Assembly: GCA_037833965.1 (NCBI GenBank)
Contig: AP031357.1
Span: forward strand, 23,580,001-23,644,000
Direction: 5' to 3'
Origin: Marchantia polymorpha subsp. ruderalis
Lineage: Eukaryota; Streptophyta; Marchantiopsida; Marchantiales; Marchantiaceae
DNA: 64,000 bases
The first letter of the stretch is position 1, and the number at the start of each line of letters is the position of its first letter. Positions 24,201 to 35,938 of this stretch are shown one piece after another. The notes under the pieces are model-generated. The model searched no databases. It was not told where the DNA came from and saw nothing but the letters and a program-made list of their open reading frames with translations. A program made the translations under genes and the position numbers.

Positions 24201-25197
24201 TTCCAATTATCTAAAAAACTATAAAAGTTTAATCCAGTCTTAATGTATCAAAGAATAGTTGATCGAAGATGCGTTTGATGATGAGGAGATTGAACTCCAA
24301 AGTTTTTTCTTTGGCTGCGATCAGAGTTTATGATTTGTATGTTTTTATCATGTTACTGTGGTATGTATACTTATAAATGAAGAAACACATATTCAAATTT
24401 TTGAATTTTGTAAAAAAAAATTCACCCGTGATTTTTTGGCCATGAAAATTTGTATATAAGATTATTATAAACCGTATCCTTGGCATGATGAAAACTGTGT
24501 ATGTCAGAATCCATATCCCTCAATGCAACTCAACACCTGATAATTTTCTGCTGAAAAAATTTGAATACTATACATTCATGAAAGTATTTATTCAAGAATG
24601 TATTTTTACATTCAATGTACTAATGAATGTATTCATTTTAATTCCGTAGGAGAGATTTATTTTCATATTTTGATATATACGATCACGTATTTAAAAGTTT
24701 GCATTATTTGTCTAAAACGAAAAGTGCTACTGTCTAAACATCCAATACATTAGTTTTGTTTCCCAAAATGAGTTCAATCATATCATCTTTACACTACTTA
24801 ATTCAACTCCGCCCATTATGTATCTAATAATGGTTGACATATGATGAGTTTGATAATCTGGGGATTTTGTTGTCAAGGTTCATGTAGGGTTGCACTACCT
24901 TCCGTGTTCATCTCCATTGATATACTGTAGATTCATGTTTTCGTAACCGTTTCCAGCTCAATCAGCGTCCACAAGTGTTGACAAACATCAAGTAGAGAAA
25001 AGTCATGTTGAAGCTATAATAAAAGCATGTTACTATGAGTTTCTGCACCATGTGCAACAATTTAAAAGAGCAAGATAATGATGATTTTTGCTTTGTAAAA
25101 AACCGTGAGTCTTAAGGAAAAAATTTGAAATTTTGTTTTAATGATTGTTTTTTTGTTGTCGATCGAGATTCTGCGTTACATGTTACGTAGGTCACTC

Positions 25198-25218
25198 GTG
25201 GTGGTGGTGGTGGTGGTG
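25198..25218. repeat. (GTG)n microsatellite
   Basis: Seven GTG units occur without interruption within an otherwise unremarkable AT-rich region. Confidence 0.85.
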
Positions 25219-28200
25219 ATGCCAAAATGAGTAACATGCCTGGGAATTTGAGAATCCGACCGTAAGTTTGGTGGACAATTGTCAAGGACGGGATCTATTT
25301 GATTACTATTGATTCCATATTCTTACATCACTTTCCATCTACCGTCGTCGAATTAGGTGGTTCATGTCGTCCTCATTTTTTGAACATTCTAATTTGGGTT
25401 ACTATCAGTGTTGCGAACATAATGAGAAGCAATTCTTTCGGCTGGTGATCATTACATCTTCCTATAGACATTGTACAAGCAATGCTTCCACCGAATGAAC
25501 GAAGTTGAATCTATCATATTTCGTCCGAGAATCAGGACGGTTAAACTGAAACGAGTATCTAAGAGCAACAACATATGATTGATTTTGTGCCCAACTACTG
25601 TGATTATGATCTCTACCAGTGCGGCTCGTTACCCGTGACATCTAGTTTCCTATTGCTCGAAAACTCAGTTTGATTTGATGTTTTATATGCTGAAAGATGC
25701 GAGGCTAGCAGACTAACCTAACCCTAAAGCTATCCCAAGGTAAGCGTGGAAACGTAGCGAAGAAATCATCAGTCCATGGGCTAGGAGGACATTCGATGAC
25801 GCAGGTTTGGAATTGTCACACTTCCACTTGCTAAGCACAATGTATTTTTGGCAGATGCGAAAGATTGCATGTAATTCCCATGCATTACAATAATCATTGT
25901 CAGTTGATTAGCGCACTCTCATCTGACTTGATCTATGCTGATGACCAGATACTGTGCTATTTCTTTCCCTCTGCTTATTCTTGAACTGTACTTTCCGTCC
26001 TCAGCATCGACTATATCAATATTTCTGCTCAATACAGGGCAACCAGTTAAGAAAGTAGATACAAATATGGAAGACATTGGAAGTACGGTTCAACTAACAC
26101 CTTGGCCGTGCTAGAGATGCTTTGGATAGAGCAGTAGGAACATATGACCGATTCAACCACAGCTCGTTTTGGATCGATACGGCTCCAAAGAATGAAGATC
26201 AGGAGCTTCAGTCGAGGAATACAGATAGGACGAAACGCATGCATAGCAACAGAGTCAACATGGCTAGAAGATCAGTGTTGTAGATTTTCCTCAGGCCCGG
26301 TATCTAGTTGTCTGAGTGTGGTTATTAGGAAACCAGTCTAGCACCCAAAGTCTAAAGAGCGAGATCTCATCTTCTCTCTTATCTACTTGGGGATCCGCAT
26401 GATTCTCTCTCAAATGTGGAGATTGATACGGATTATTAGCATCTAGGTTTTTCTTGGGTGATCTAATGCTCTATGCATCTGGGTTGTACAATTTCCATCA
26501 CAATTCGTTTTTTATTTCTTCATCACAAAATGTTTTTCCCAAAGGTTCTAATGAGTAGAACCGAGTAGAGCTCTAAGAGGGAAAAGGCTCTCGACTTTTA
26601 TTATTCCGACCATATGTATATTCTTAACAGATAAGTACATTAAGGTATGAAGGAGCTTGCGAAGTGGACATCTAGGCATGTGGAGTTATTATTCTTTCTG
26701 ATGGACAGGTGATGGGGCTGCACCACAATACGTATCCACTCTGGGATATTCTATATAGACTCGAGTTATCATGGAGTCAGTACATGTTATGCTCTAATGA
26801 TGCACGAGGGTCCCTCTAAACTAGCTGCTGACATCCTTACAGATGCATGCATTGTGAACAAGGATTGTAACGACGAACGGTCGACGCGCTAAAGTGCTAT
26901 TACATACTGCTGTGATGTACCGGATAATCTTTCTCCTCATTTGCATGTTACAGCAAGAAATGTATAGAGTATGTAGAGCAGGAGGGAGTGATCGATACAA
27001 CTACCGATGAAATTATTAGTCGCCATGCAGCCCATACGTCTACCTTTCCCATTGATCGAAATGTGGATCAGGACTCACTCACTAGTGAGAGTGAGGGTGA
27101 GAGAGTGAAACATGGCAAAAGCTTCCAGTTGGCTAGAGCTCCAGACGTCTTCGACAAGTCGGAACCTCTAAGCGGAGCGGAGCGCACGACAATATCCAGG
27201 TCTACTCCATCTCTACGTCGTGTGGGCAGAGAGAAGAGAAAGCTTTCACAAAATTTGATTTTGATCTTTTTGTAAGATGAATATTTATTTTGCTAGGACA
27301 AAATACAATACAACTGGGAAGTCAGAAGGTCGCGCCATCACTGGCTGGAAGGGGGCGCATCACCCACTTTTGAGAAGGGTGGTCAGCTTGGACCCCTTGG
27401 GCGATTGGCGACTACGAGAGAGAGTTTAGTTCTTCACATAGCTCAGTTGAATATCTTTTCAAGCATGTAGAGTGATAAATACACACTATAATTCTTAGTA
27501 AACATTTTTTAACAAACATTGAACAGGATTTTATCACGGCTCGGTTTTACTTCTCATTAATTTCGGCTTATGGTATTTATTTTATGGTTTAAATATATGT
27601 ACTAATTATAAGTAAACCTCTAAATTAAATTTGAGGAAGTTTTCCCTACTAGAGGTCAAGTGATCGCTACTAAATCTCAATGGTCTTGAAGTTAGAGTCA
27701 GTGAGTGCACATGATCAAGATCTCCAAATCAAATTTGTGTAGTTTTGGAAGTTTCTTTGGAACCCATGTAGAAATTTGGAAACCCTTTCGTTAAAATTAC
27801 AAGAAAAATTACAAGTTGGATTCAAGCATGGATAACACATACATAATCTAAAATTTTGCGAATTTTTGTTGATATTATTGGGGCCTAGCTCAATGATACC
27901 CATCTGATTTTTTCATATATCTATTGATGGGGTCTTCCTATCATATTTTTGATATGTTACTTGGAGCCTCCCCAAAAAACAGCAAGCTAGAAATATACTC
28001 CCGGAGAGCAAGGCATGGCTGAAGGGGTATTGCTTATAAATCCAGTGCCTGTTTTATCGTGAGAGAGAAAATACTGATTACGCAGTCTTAAGTAAAACAT
28101 ATCAGTACTACTTTTAGTCAAAATCTTACTCCCATACTTGCCAGGTAGCGGAAAAGATCTCCTTTCTCCATCGATTTTCTTAAAACTTGAGACTCTAGCT

Positions 28201-29289
28201 CTAGCTCTAGCTTCAGACGATCTCCTTTGATTATATTGTCTGCATTATATTGTCCATGCAGATTTCAGATGGACCTACTTGTGAGGGACTCGTTGGTTGA
28301 CACATGACGATTTTCATACGTCCATGGGTGCAAGAGTGGAGAGCAACATTTAAACTCTATCACGCGGTTATGCATCGAGCTCGGTGAGAAACCTTTCCAA
28401 TAGCAGGGCATGGCTTGGGATAAACAAATAAATACGGAGAGGCATCTATCTGCATCCCGGTCACCCCAAAAATGGGAGAAAGGGGCATCTCCTAACTGTG
28501 TCTCGTCTGCATATGATGCTCCTATTTGGTTCTCGAGTCGGAGTTTGGCAAATCCTGAAGACGTCATGAGTTCGAGGCAGTCGACTTCGATAAGACGCAT
28601 CATGTAAACGTTGTAGGAGTGCCAAATTCCTTTACATCTCTGGTGGTCTTCCTTCCAAGTAAGTAGTTGTCTCCTCCAGTTCCATGCTCTTGAGAACTTA
28701 GTTCGGCATTGGAAGTCGCATTGGGTTTATGCATGCCATGCATGTTTATTCAAAGAAGGGTTGAGGAAGCATGAGTGCTTGTCAATAGATATATTGCTCT
28801 ATAGAATATCTTCTTCCCGTTAGCAGTAGGCTTATCGAATATTAAGTGTGGGGAATGTGTACCTTATATCTCCATGACGTGGTTATCTGTTCGTCCTGAA
28901 AGTATCTAGAGAACAGAACTGCATTATGTTAACTGTTACGGGCCATTAACGTTTTATTTTTTTCACCGCTTCTCCATTCCTTGATCGATATCGATGTTCA
29001 TATTAGTAAAGTCCTTTTCAAATTAATCTGGCTGAGATGAAAGTTCGTTAGCATAGGGGAGGCTTGCTGCGGTAAAGCCTTGCCCGCATGAAATTACCAC
29101 TCCTTGGAAATAAGTATGGTGTGAAGCCGAGTTCCTGACATTGCGAGATCATGACATGCCTAGTCCTCTAAGGGGCTGCGTCAAGGTATAGAATCGTCGC
29201 CTCCCCATCTATCGTGTCTTAAAACCAACGAGCGAACACACTGAAGGTCTAGCCCCGTTTGATCTAACGCCAACTTTGCTCGTTCCACT

Positions 29290-29635
29290 GTTATGCATGG
29301 CATGTATTTCATGTCCATCTGGCAAAATATATATTGCACCACAGTTGTAGCTCAGTGGCTAGTGCGTAGGAGTGTAAGAGAGATTTTGCAGCTTTGGAAT
29401 ATCAAACGCCAACTTTCAGCAGGAAGTGACTATCATCGGCAAAAAGGCTTCTCGGCGTCGTTGAGTTTGCGTGCTAAAATGTTACTCACCAACACGAACA
29501 ACATGGGTGACAGTGAACACCCCTGCCTGCTGACTGAACGAATGATTCAAATGGCAGGATACATAATGCATCTAAATTCATCCTCGAGGTCGGAGATGTA
29601 GACACAGCCATCGAGAAGGACTTGAGCCTTTTTTT
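29290..29635 (-). mobile_element. Decayed non-LTR (LINE) retrotransposon reverse transcriptase fragment
   Basis: Three reverse-transcriptase blocks appear in the expected order on the minus strand. KAQVLLDGCVY (about 29600-29630) precedes the template/primer motif RQGCSLSPMLF (29498-29529). After a frameshift comes the catalytic block SLFADDSHFLLK (FADD at 29432-29443). KAAKSLLHSYALATELQLW and ARW follow in the same frame after a TGA. In intact LINEs the RQG and FADD blocks are about 50 residues farther apart, so an internal deletion has occurred. Stops and at least two frameshifts show that it is inactive. No poly-A tail or target-site duplication was found. Confidence 0.75.
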
Positions 29636-29748
29636 GACGACTCTTCTGAATACAATGAAAATTTGAAAAAAAATGTCCAATTTTTTTTTCCAAAATCTTT
29701 TTCAAGTGAAGAGAGAGAAAACTGCATTCAATTTTATTTCATTTTTTA

Positions 29749-30027
29749 TTATTCTGTCACAAGATCCTTAAAAAGATAAACAGAAGATTGAGATTTACGA
29801 ACCCTCAAGAAGTAGTTTGTTCCAAGTCTATAATTTGCAATAATGAAGTACCAACATTTGGAAAAGGTTTTGTAGGCTGAATTTATGCGCTTAATTTGAG
29901 GCTTCTGTAGCTCATATGTATGAATGAGAACTATATCTCCTTGCAGCATTTCGGCGTTGAAGATTCTGATGTGAATGACATGCTCACTCGCTACTTGACG
30001 GGTGGGACCTCTACAGATCCAAACCAT
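29749..30027 (-). CDS. Orphan open frame of 92 codons beside the LINE fragment
   Basis: An ATG at 30027 opens 92 codons with mixed composition, including GDIVLIHTYELQKPQIKRIN. It lies upstream of the reverse-transcriptase fragment on the same strand and may belong to the same dead element, but it could not be matched to a LINE domain by eye. Chance is possible. Confidence 0.2.
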   Translation of the reverse strand: MVWICRGPTRQVASEHVIHIRIFNAEMLQGDIVLIHTYELQKPQIKRINSAYKTFSKCWYFIIANYRLGTNYFLRVRKSQSSVYLFKDLVTE

Positions 30028-30029
30028 AA

Positions 30030-31300
30030 GAAAAAACTTGTGTGCTCGCTGATTATGATTTTTTTTATAACATTAAGTTACTCTACATTTAGAGAGTAAC
30101 CATTGAGGATTTAGAAAGGAGTAATGGCTTGATTTTTTCATGTCAACAGGACCAGTGAAGGGTCCAAAAGAACATGAGATGACATGTAAGAGAGTGTTCT
30201 TGAACAAATTATCTACCCAAAGGATGAAAACGTCGGATTATGGAATTGCGTGAGTACCAAGGGACAAAATAATTGAATGATGAGGAATCAAAGAGTTCCA
30301 ATTTTTAACATTCTAGAGGTGTTTCAAATATTTGCTTGCTAGACACAAAAGTGCACTCTCTTTTAATGTATAAGATATCAAATTTTTGGGTCATAGTGAA
30401 GTAGCTCCATAAATATTTTTCTTACAGTGAAAAATATCCATTAATGGAATCCTTAACTCTGAGTTTAACTAGTTTAAACTATCTGAGGAGAATAGAGATG
30501 TTATCAAAAAAAGATCACTCTTGTCTTTGGTAAAATACGTTCACATTACCACATCGATTTATATTTGGTAGACAATATAACGTGTGTCTGGATTCCATGT
30601 TTGTTATTTTGAAGTTAAATCTAAGTTATATGAGGCTATGGACTCGGATCATAAATGTTTGTGAGAGAGTGTATGAGCAACAATGACCCTAAAATTGACA
30701 ATTTGACTGTTATTTCAACAAATCATATAGTCTATAGTAGCCAACGTGTTTTCATCTCTCTAATGAAAGTTCTGCTTACTCTATGCATAGGGCGAGTGAT
30801 CACTACAGTTGATGATTCTCGAGATATTCAGATGTTTGTTTTCGAAATGTATATTCATATATCTTAAGTGGTGTAGTACATAATTTTCATTGTAATACTA
30901 TCGGAGACTAGAGAATGATATTCCGTGGGTTTTCAACTTTTCATCTGTAGTCTTGACCTTGTTTTTCCATGGTTTTTGCTACTAACTTGGCCCGTTTAAG
31001 AATTTGCTCTCTGAAAGAACTAACTATTGGCTCGAAGAGTCACGAGTCCTCGGAGGCAGCGAAGGATTTCAAGCCCTCAACTGGTTGGACGAAACATTCA
31101 CAAATTTTCTGGAACTGAAGCCGAAAGGGGCTCAAACTCGCGCAACCTGCTGGAGGAGAGTATTAGCGTTAAGAAAGGAGAAGGAAAATCCACAACAGGG
31201 GTCTGCTGTCACAGAATCTGGCTTAAGAAGGTGGATTAGTGCAAGGTGTCGGCCTTGAGTGACTGACATAGTTCGGCGTTATCGGCTCTAAAATGGTCCA
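30030..31300. other. No supported gene
   Basis: AT-rich sequence up to about 30.95 kb is followed by a more balanced stretch with two overlapping short open frames (31004-31258) that have no recognisable domain. Confidence 0.45.
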
Positions 31301-31313
31301 GATCCATCGCCTC

Positions 31314-31320
31314 TATAAAG
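31314..31320 (+). promoter_or_regulatory. Possible TATA box, gene unknown
   Basis: TATAAAG lies in CGCCTCTATAAAGCTTG and is followed by a pyrimidine-rich leader-like sequence. Downstream open frames on both strands are unrecognised. It is reported only because motif and context resemble a plant core promoter. Confidence 0.2.
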
Positions 31321-31539
31321 CTTGCTCTCCCCGAAGTCTCTTCTCGGAAACGGATTCGGAGCTGCACTGCTCTTCTCTCCCATATACAGAACTACGAGAA
31401 GGACATGTGGACTCATTCTCCGTCGCAGCATTCGCTGGAGGCCAAGCGCGGAATGATGAAACCATCAGCCCACTTCGAAGCGGATTAAGGGGGCAAGAGA
31501 AGCTCGGACGGGAGGGGCGACCAGGCGGCACAGGGGATT

Positions 31540-34190
31540 GAACCTGCTGTACTCGGAGCATACAAATGTCAAAGCCCGAGCGGATTCAGCAAAAGCAAAT
31601 CTCCGCATCGGGACGATGTTGACGAACGGGAGTAAAAAGGTAAGTTTCGTCCTTACGGTGAGAAGGGTAAGTTGCGATGCATAATAGTTGGACAATAATC
31701 AGTGAACCACCCAAATCGGGCAAAGATTGTATAATGATTCCACAAATGTACAATAATATTTCGAAGACACGTGAGAAATTATTTGTTGAGTACCTATGGA
31801 TGTATACTAGTAGCAGCCAAGCTCTCTTTCCATGAAACGTCCAATTAATATTTCCCCAATATCATGAAGAGCAGCACGGTCCGCTCATCCTTTGCATCCT
31901 GCTGCTGCTGGATTTGAAAATGGTCGAAATGCCCTCAGAGAGTTTCCCCTAATCACTATTTAATCCTTTATTACACGAGTCTCGTTCTCAGTTGCCGGGT
32001 ACTTGCTCCGGGTAGAAGCATGCGAATCACTGTATGTGCGTCTGCCGAGCCCCCCCTCCCATCTCGTACCGGGTCGTCCCTGCTCCACCACCGGCAAGGC
32101 CGTCCAACGTACCGGCTGCGCTTCGTCGGGACGGGATTGCCCGCAGTCGTCCGCGGGATAAATCCGGTATTAAAAGTTTTTATATAATAGATTATTCGTT
32201 TGAGAAATTCATATTATTCCTCATCAGGTTGAACGGCAGATGGCTGTACCGGGGGCTTAGGAAGTCCTCGGCCCTAGAACTGGACACTGGGGGGCGACCG
32301 GGGTTGTATTAACTGCCGCGGACGGACGGACGGACGGATCTACCGGTAGGCTGACGCAGGGGCTAGAATCCTGTCAGATCCGTAAAGATCTGCTGATCCC
32401 GATCATGATACCGTGTTTGACTAGCAGAGACGACCAAAGCCATTTCATTAATAGGTAAATAAATAACCGCTCTTAATTAAGCGGTCGGATCGCAGGGGCC
32501 GCAGGCGGACGGACAGCCAGACGGACTGGCACTCGACCGACGTACACTTCTGAACGAAGAAGAACGACCCGCAGCCTCCACACCGGACGCGGCCGAGACT
32601 ATCGGACGTCGTCGCCGGTCAGGGCTGAGGGGCCGACCGGCATATTTCTCGCGGGTTTTGTGCTCGCTCCCTCCCGGACTCCCCTTTCCTCTCCATTCTA
32701 CCACCACCTGACACCGGAGTCAGCCCGTCTGCCGGTCTCTCCTGTCAACCGCCCCCCTAGTTGCCGAACCCACCCCACCCCAACCCAACCCAACCCAAAG
32801 TTGCCAAACCAGCACGGCGCAGCCCATTCTCGGAGAGAGCTCCTCTACTCCTAGCTAGGTCTAGCTAGATATAGCTAGGAGTAGAGGATCCAGCTAGCGG
32901 TGATCTAGCCATCTATCTATATGTGAACTTGGCGGGTCATGATGGCCGGAGCTCTGTCCGTCCTTGCGTTTGAAGATTTGGCTTCGTATGCCGGTTCCTG
33001 ACTGGGATACCCGTCCTTGCCAAGGTCCGGCACCGAGCGAGTGAGGGAGGGAGGGAGTCTGTCTGTCAGTCGGTCCTTAGACTGAGACGTCTCCACGTAG
33101 CGTGTGGAAAGCGGAGTGGACGACTTAGTGACCTCGCGGAGGACCGAAGGCAGGCGACGATCAGGGCTCAGTTCCGTCCCTCCGTTTCGCCCTCCGTCCC
33201 TTCCGAGGGTCAGGTCCTCCAGAATATTCTCTAGCGGCACCGGGCGACGGAGCGAAATTTATCGACATGAAAATATTCGCCACACGAGTTTGCCCTCGAG
33301 CACAAGATTGAAGCGAGAGAAGTACATTCTCTCTCCATTCATTCAATTCCATGGATGCCTCTCGATGGAGTGAGTCGTCACCGTTATACGTGAGATCGGA
33401 TGGAGGGGGATGGTAGTGGGGGATTTTGGTTCTGATGCGGCGTGCAGTTAGAAAATGGTGTATTTTGTGAAAGGTGGTTTTCGTACGAGGCTGGAATCAG
33501 GCAGGGACAGAGCATTATGAATGGGGAGGTTGGGGAGGTACGAGATTTCTGCTTTTCTGCTGCATTCGCTGCATAGAAGTATGAGAGTCGGGAGGGAATT
33601 GGGGTGGGGGGTGGGGGATTGCAGGTAATGTTGACAATCATCTGCGCTTTTGTTGTTTTGGATGTTGCTAAAATGATGGCTTTCATCGCTGCAAAAGGTA
33701 AAAGGTGTGCAACTGAACGAGACACAAAGCTGCCAAACTGAGATTAAGCTGTGGGCGTAAAGATCCTCCTCAAGCTTTCGGAAAGGCTTCCCTCCCCCGC
33801 CTGCACGAATCAAAACTTGTCATCTCTAATAAAGCGTTCTTAAAATGCTAACTCCCTTTACCTTTCCAGCGTAATCACCCTTCGTAAACTCCATCACGTA
33901 CGTGGCTCCTTTGGACTTTCACCCATTGGGCTGAGTCGTAGTATTATATGATACCAGGATCCCATCAAATATTATATATTTCGTTCAGCCCACGTTTCAT
34001 GACGGGAAAATTCACATTCGCCTTCACCTTCACCTCCTCCTGGCGAGATCCCATGGGAATTAGTGCTCCACCGTCTGTGGGGCAATACAAAACTTGTGGA
34101 TCATTCCTTCTGCTGTTATAGACGAGGAGATCTGGAAATTCTTCTTGGGCAGCATGCCTAATATCTCTTGTAACTGCGGTCTCGAGTTTT
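31540..34190. other. GC-rich island with CCGG/CGGAC motifs, no supported gene
   Basis: From 32.0 to 33.3 kb the sequence is rich in CpG and in short words such as CGGACGGACGG, CCGGT and GACGGAC. Open frames are present but have arginine- and proline-rich, non-conserved translations. The island could be an unmethylated promoter region or a decayed repeat; the sequence alone does not decide. Confidence 0.4.
32841..32888. repeat. Perfect 17-bp inverted repeat, 14-nt loop
   Basis: The left arm TCCTCTACTCCTAGCTA (32841-32857) is exactly complementary to the right arm at 32872-32888. The loop itself contains CTAGCTAG palindromic sequence. Confidence 0.9.
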
Positions 34191-34195
34191 TCCAT
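33965..34195 (-). CDS. Orphan open frame of 76 codons, unrecognised
   Basis: The frame starts MEKLETAVTRDIRHAAQEEF at 34195 and continues with PDLLVYNSRRNDPQVLYC and DGGALIPMGSRQEEVKVK. It is of mixed, soluble-protein-like composition. The sequence just upstream on the same strand (34270-34380) also reads protein-like in another frame, with stops. This could be a gene relic. No family was recognised. Confidence 0.2.
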   Translation of the reverse strand: MEKLETAVTRDIRHAAQEEFPDLLVYNSRRNDPQVLYCPTDGGALIPMGSRQEEVKVKANVNFPVMKRGLNEIYNI

Positions 34196-35692
34196 AACTC
34201 CTTTAGCTCCTCTCAGACTTGTTTAAGCGGGATTCGTTCGCCTACAGAGCCTTGACTTCCTGACCGAACTAGCCTAGTTCATTCCCATAATCTCTCCCAT
34301 GCTCAATCTCCCGGTTAGCAGTCCTGACAAGGAAATTAACACCGCGTTGCTGAACCTGGAGATTGTAGCTGCCTTGAGCTTACGGAGTCCAAAGAAATGT
34401 TCCCTCGACCTACATCGAACGGATCCCCAGGAGGTGGAGCAGCACAACGAGATGCACCATTTCATCGTCTTGTACTGAAAAACAGAAGAAGGCCTGATAT
34501 GTTGATTAGTCGGCTACAGTACTTGAATAAATGAATGAATGTGGCATGAGCATGGGATTGGATTGGAGTGGACTGGATTGGATTGGCGTGGCATGGTATG
34601 GCATGGCATCGCTGGAATTTGATCAAGTGTGTGAAGAATGCAGGGAGTACCTGTCTGAGAATCTGGGCCTGCTGTTACTCAGAGGCATGGGGACTATACT
34701 TCACCGACCGGGGGGACAGGGGGTATGAGCTAGCGTAGAAGAACTGTTTAAGGTAGCAGTAAAATTTCTATTAGCTCCTACTCAAGTGCCCACACAACAA
34801 CCTTTCACGCGTATCATCATGTAATTTGAATGTGCCACTTCATACGCACCATTGCGAATGATATTGCACGAGTGGTTTCAAATACTTATAAAGGCGTTAC
34901 TGAAGCAATTATCAGACAATTATGATCAGGTCCCCGTATTCATACGGTGATGTAGTTAGTGATGAATGTGCTGTTCTTCTGATATGTACTGAGGTATATA
35001 CCTTCTCTACGCCTGCTATACCCGACGCCAATGCAGCCAAGCCATCAACGGCCAACAATCTTGCTATTGTGGCCTCCTTTGTCCTCCTTTGTCCTGCTTT
35101 GCTTCCCTCTCTCCCTCCCTTATGATGGAAGAAGAATCGGAAATTCTCCCCCAGGAATGCGTCATCAAAGGAGCATGTGATTGTCAATTTCTCGAGTATG
35201 ACAATGCTCGTTAGGCATCTTTCTGTTCATGTGTATAGGTACTGTACGAGGATATAAATGTGTCGTTGAGGTGAGTGAGGTACAGTATACACTGAGTGCT
35301 CCTCACCCCTTCAACCTTGTTTTCCTCGTACTATCATGTCCGACGTCTCGTATATGCCCAGTCCAACATTTGTTTGCAGCACTTGTAGCCTGTCGTCATC
35401 ATATTCTCTAGAGGGATCGCTGTCCATAAAATTGGCTCAGCACGTATACGGTGATACTTTGTTTTCCAAGTTTGGGAATGCTGCTCGGTTCTGAACGTGA
35501 TGTGTTTGCTAGTTCATGGAATTTCAGTTCTTTGGAAGTATGTCAGTCAGAAGCAAGAGCTCGGAGAATCATCGGGAATCTGGAAAAAGTCCCATCATGA
35601 AAATTGAAGATTTCCTTGAGAAGAAGCAGCGGCACAGAAGAGGCTTCTCTTATCCTGCTAACATCTTAAAATATAATGTCAGCTTCTTGACC

Positions 35693-35938
35693 TTATCGAA
35701 GGGAAGAAGCAATGATTCGGTTACCATAAACTTTGGAATCTGGTGGTTTTTCCTCGTTATCCCCGATACGCTCGTACTGTATTGATGTTGGGAACGAATC
35801 AACGACAGCTTTCTGTACAGCACGAAACTTGCTCCTTTCATGTCGACGGGCAGAGGTTGAACCTTCCGGATGAAGAAACTCACCATTTATTCGATCCATA
35901 AGAAGCTGTAATCCACAGAATGCGATCATTCCTCGCAT
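35693..35938 (-). CDS. Orphan open frame of 81 codons, unrecognised
   Basis: An ATG at 35938 opens a frame reading MRGMIAFCGLQLLMDRINGE, then FLHPEGSTSARRHERSKFR and QKAVVDSFPTSIQYERIGDN. Codon use looks balanced and non-repetitive. A second frame immediately upstream (36111-35926) is also open, as if one coding region were split by a frameshift. No domain was recognised. Confidence 0.2.
   Translation of the reverse strand: MRGMIAFCGLQLLMDRINGEFLHPEGSTSARRHERSKFRAVQKAVVDSFPTSIQYERIGDNEEKPPDSKVYGNRIIASSLR

Larger units (their letters stand above)
20740..29289. other. Long stretch with no supported gene
   Basis: The part from 23.1 to 26.0 kb is AT-rich and has essentially no open frames. The rest has only short frames without recognisable domains. 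A (GTG)n tract lies at 25198-25218. A near-telo-box sequence lies at 21277-21287. No LTR ends, RNA genes or transposase motifs were seen. Confidence 0.5.

Noticed and set aside
29344..29356. tRNA A-box-like TAGCTCAGTGG, possible tRNA or SINE
   Set aside because: No B box (GGTTCGANNCC) or cloverleaf follows at the right distance, and the sequence is part of the LINE fragment.
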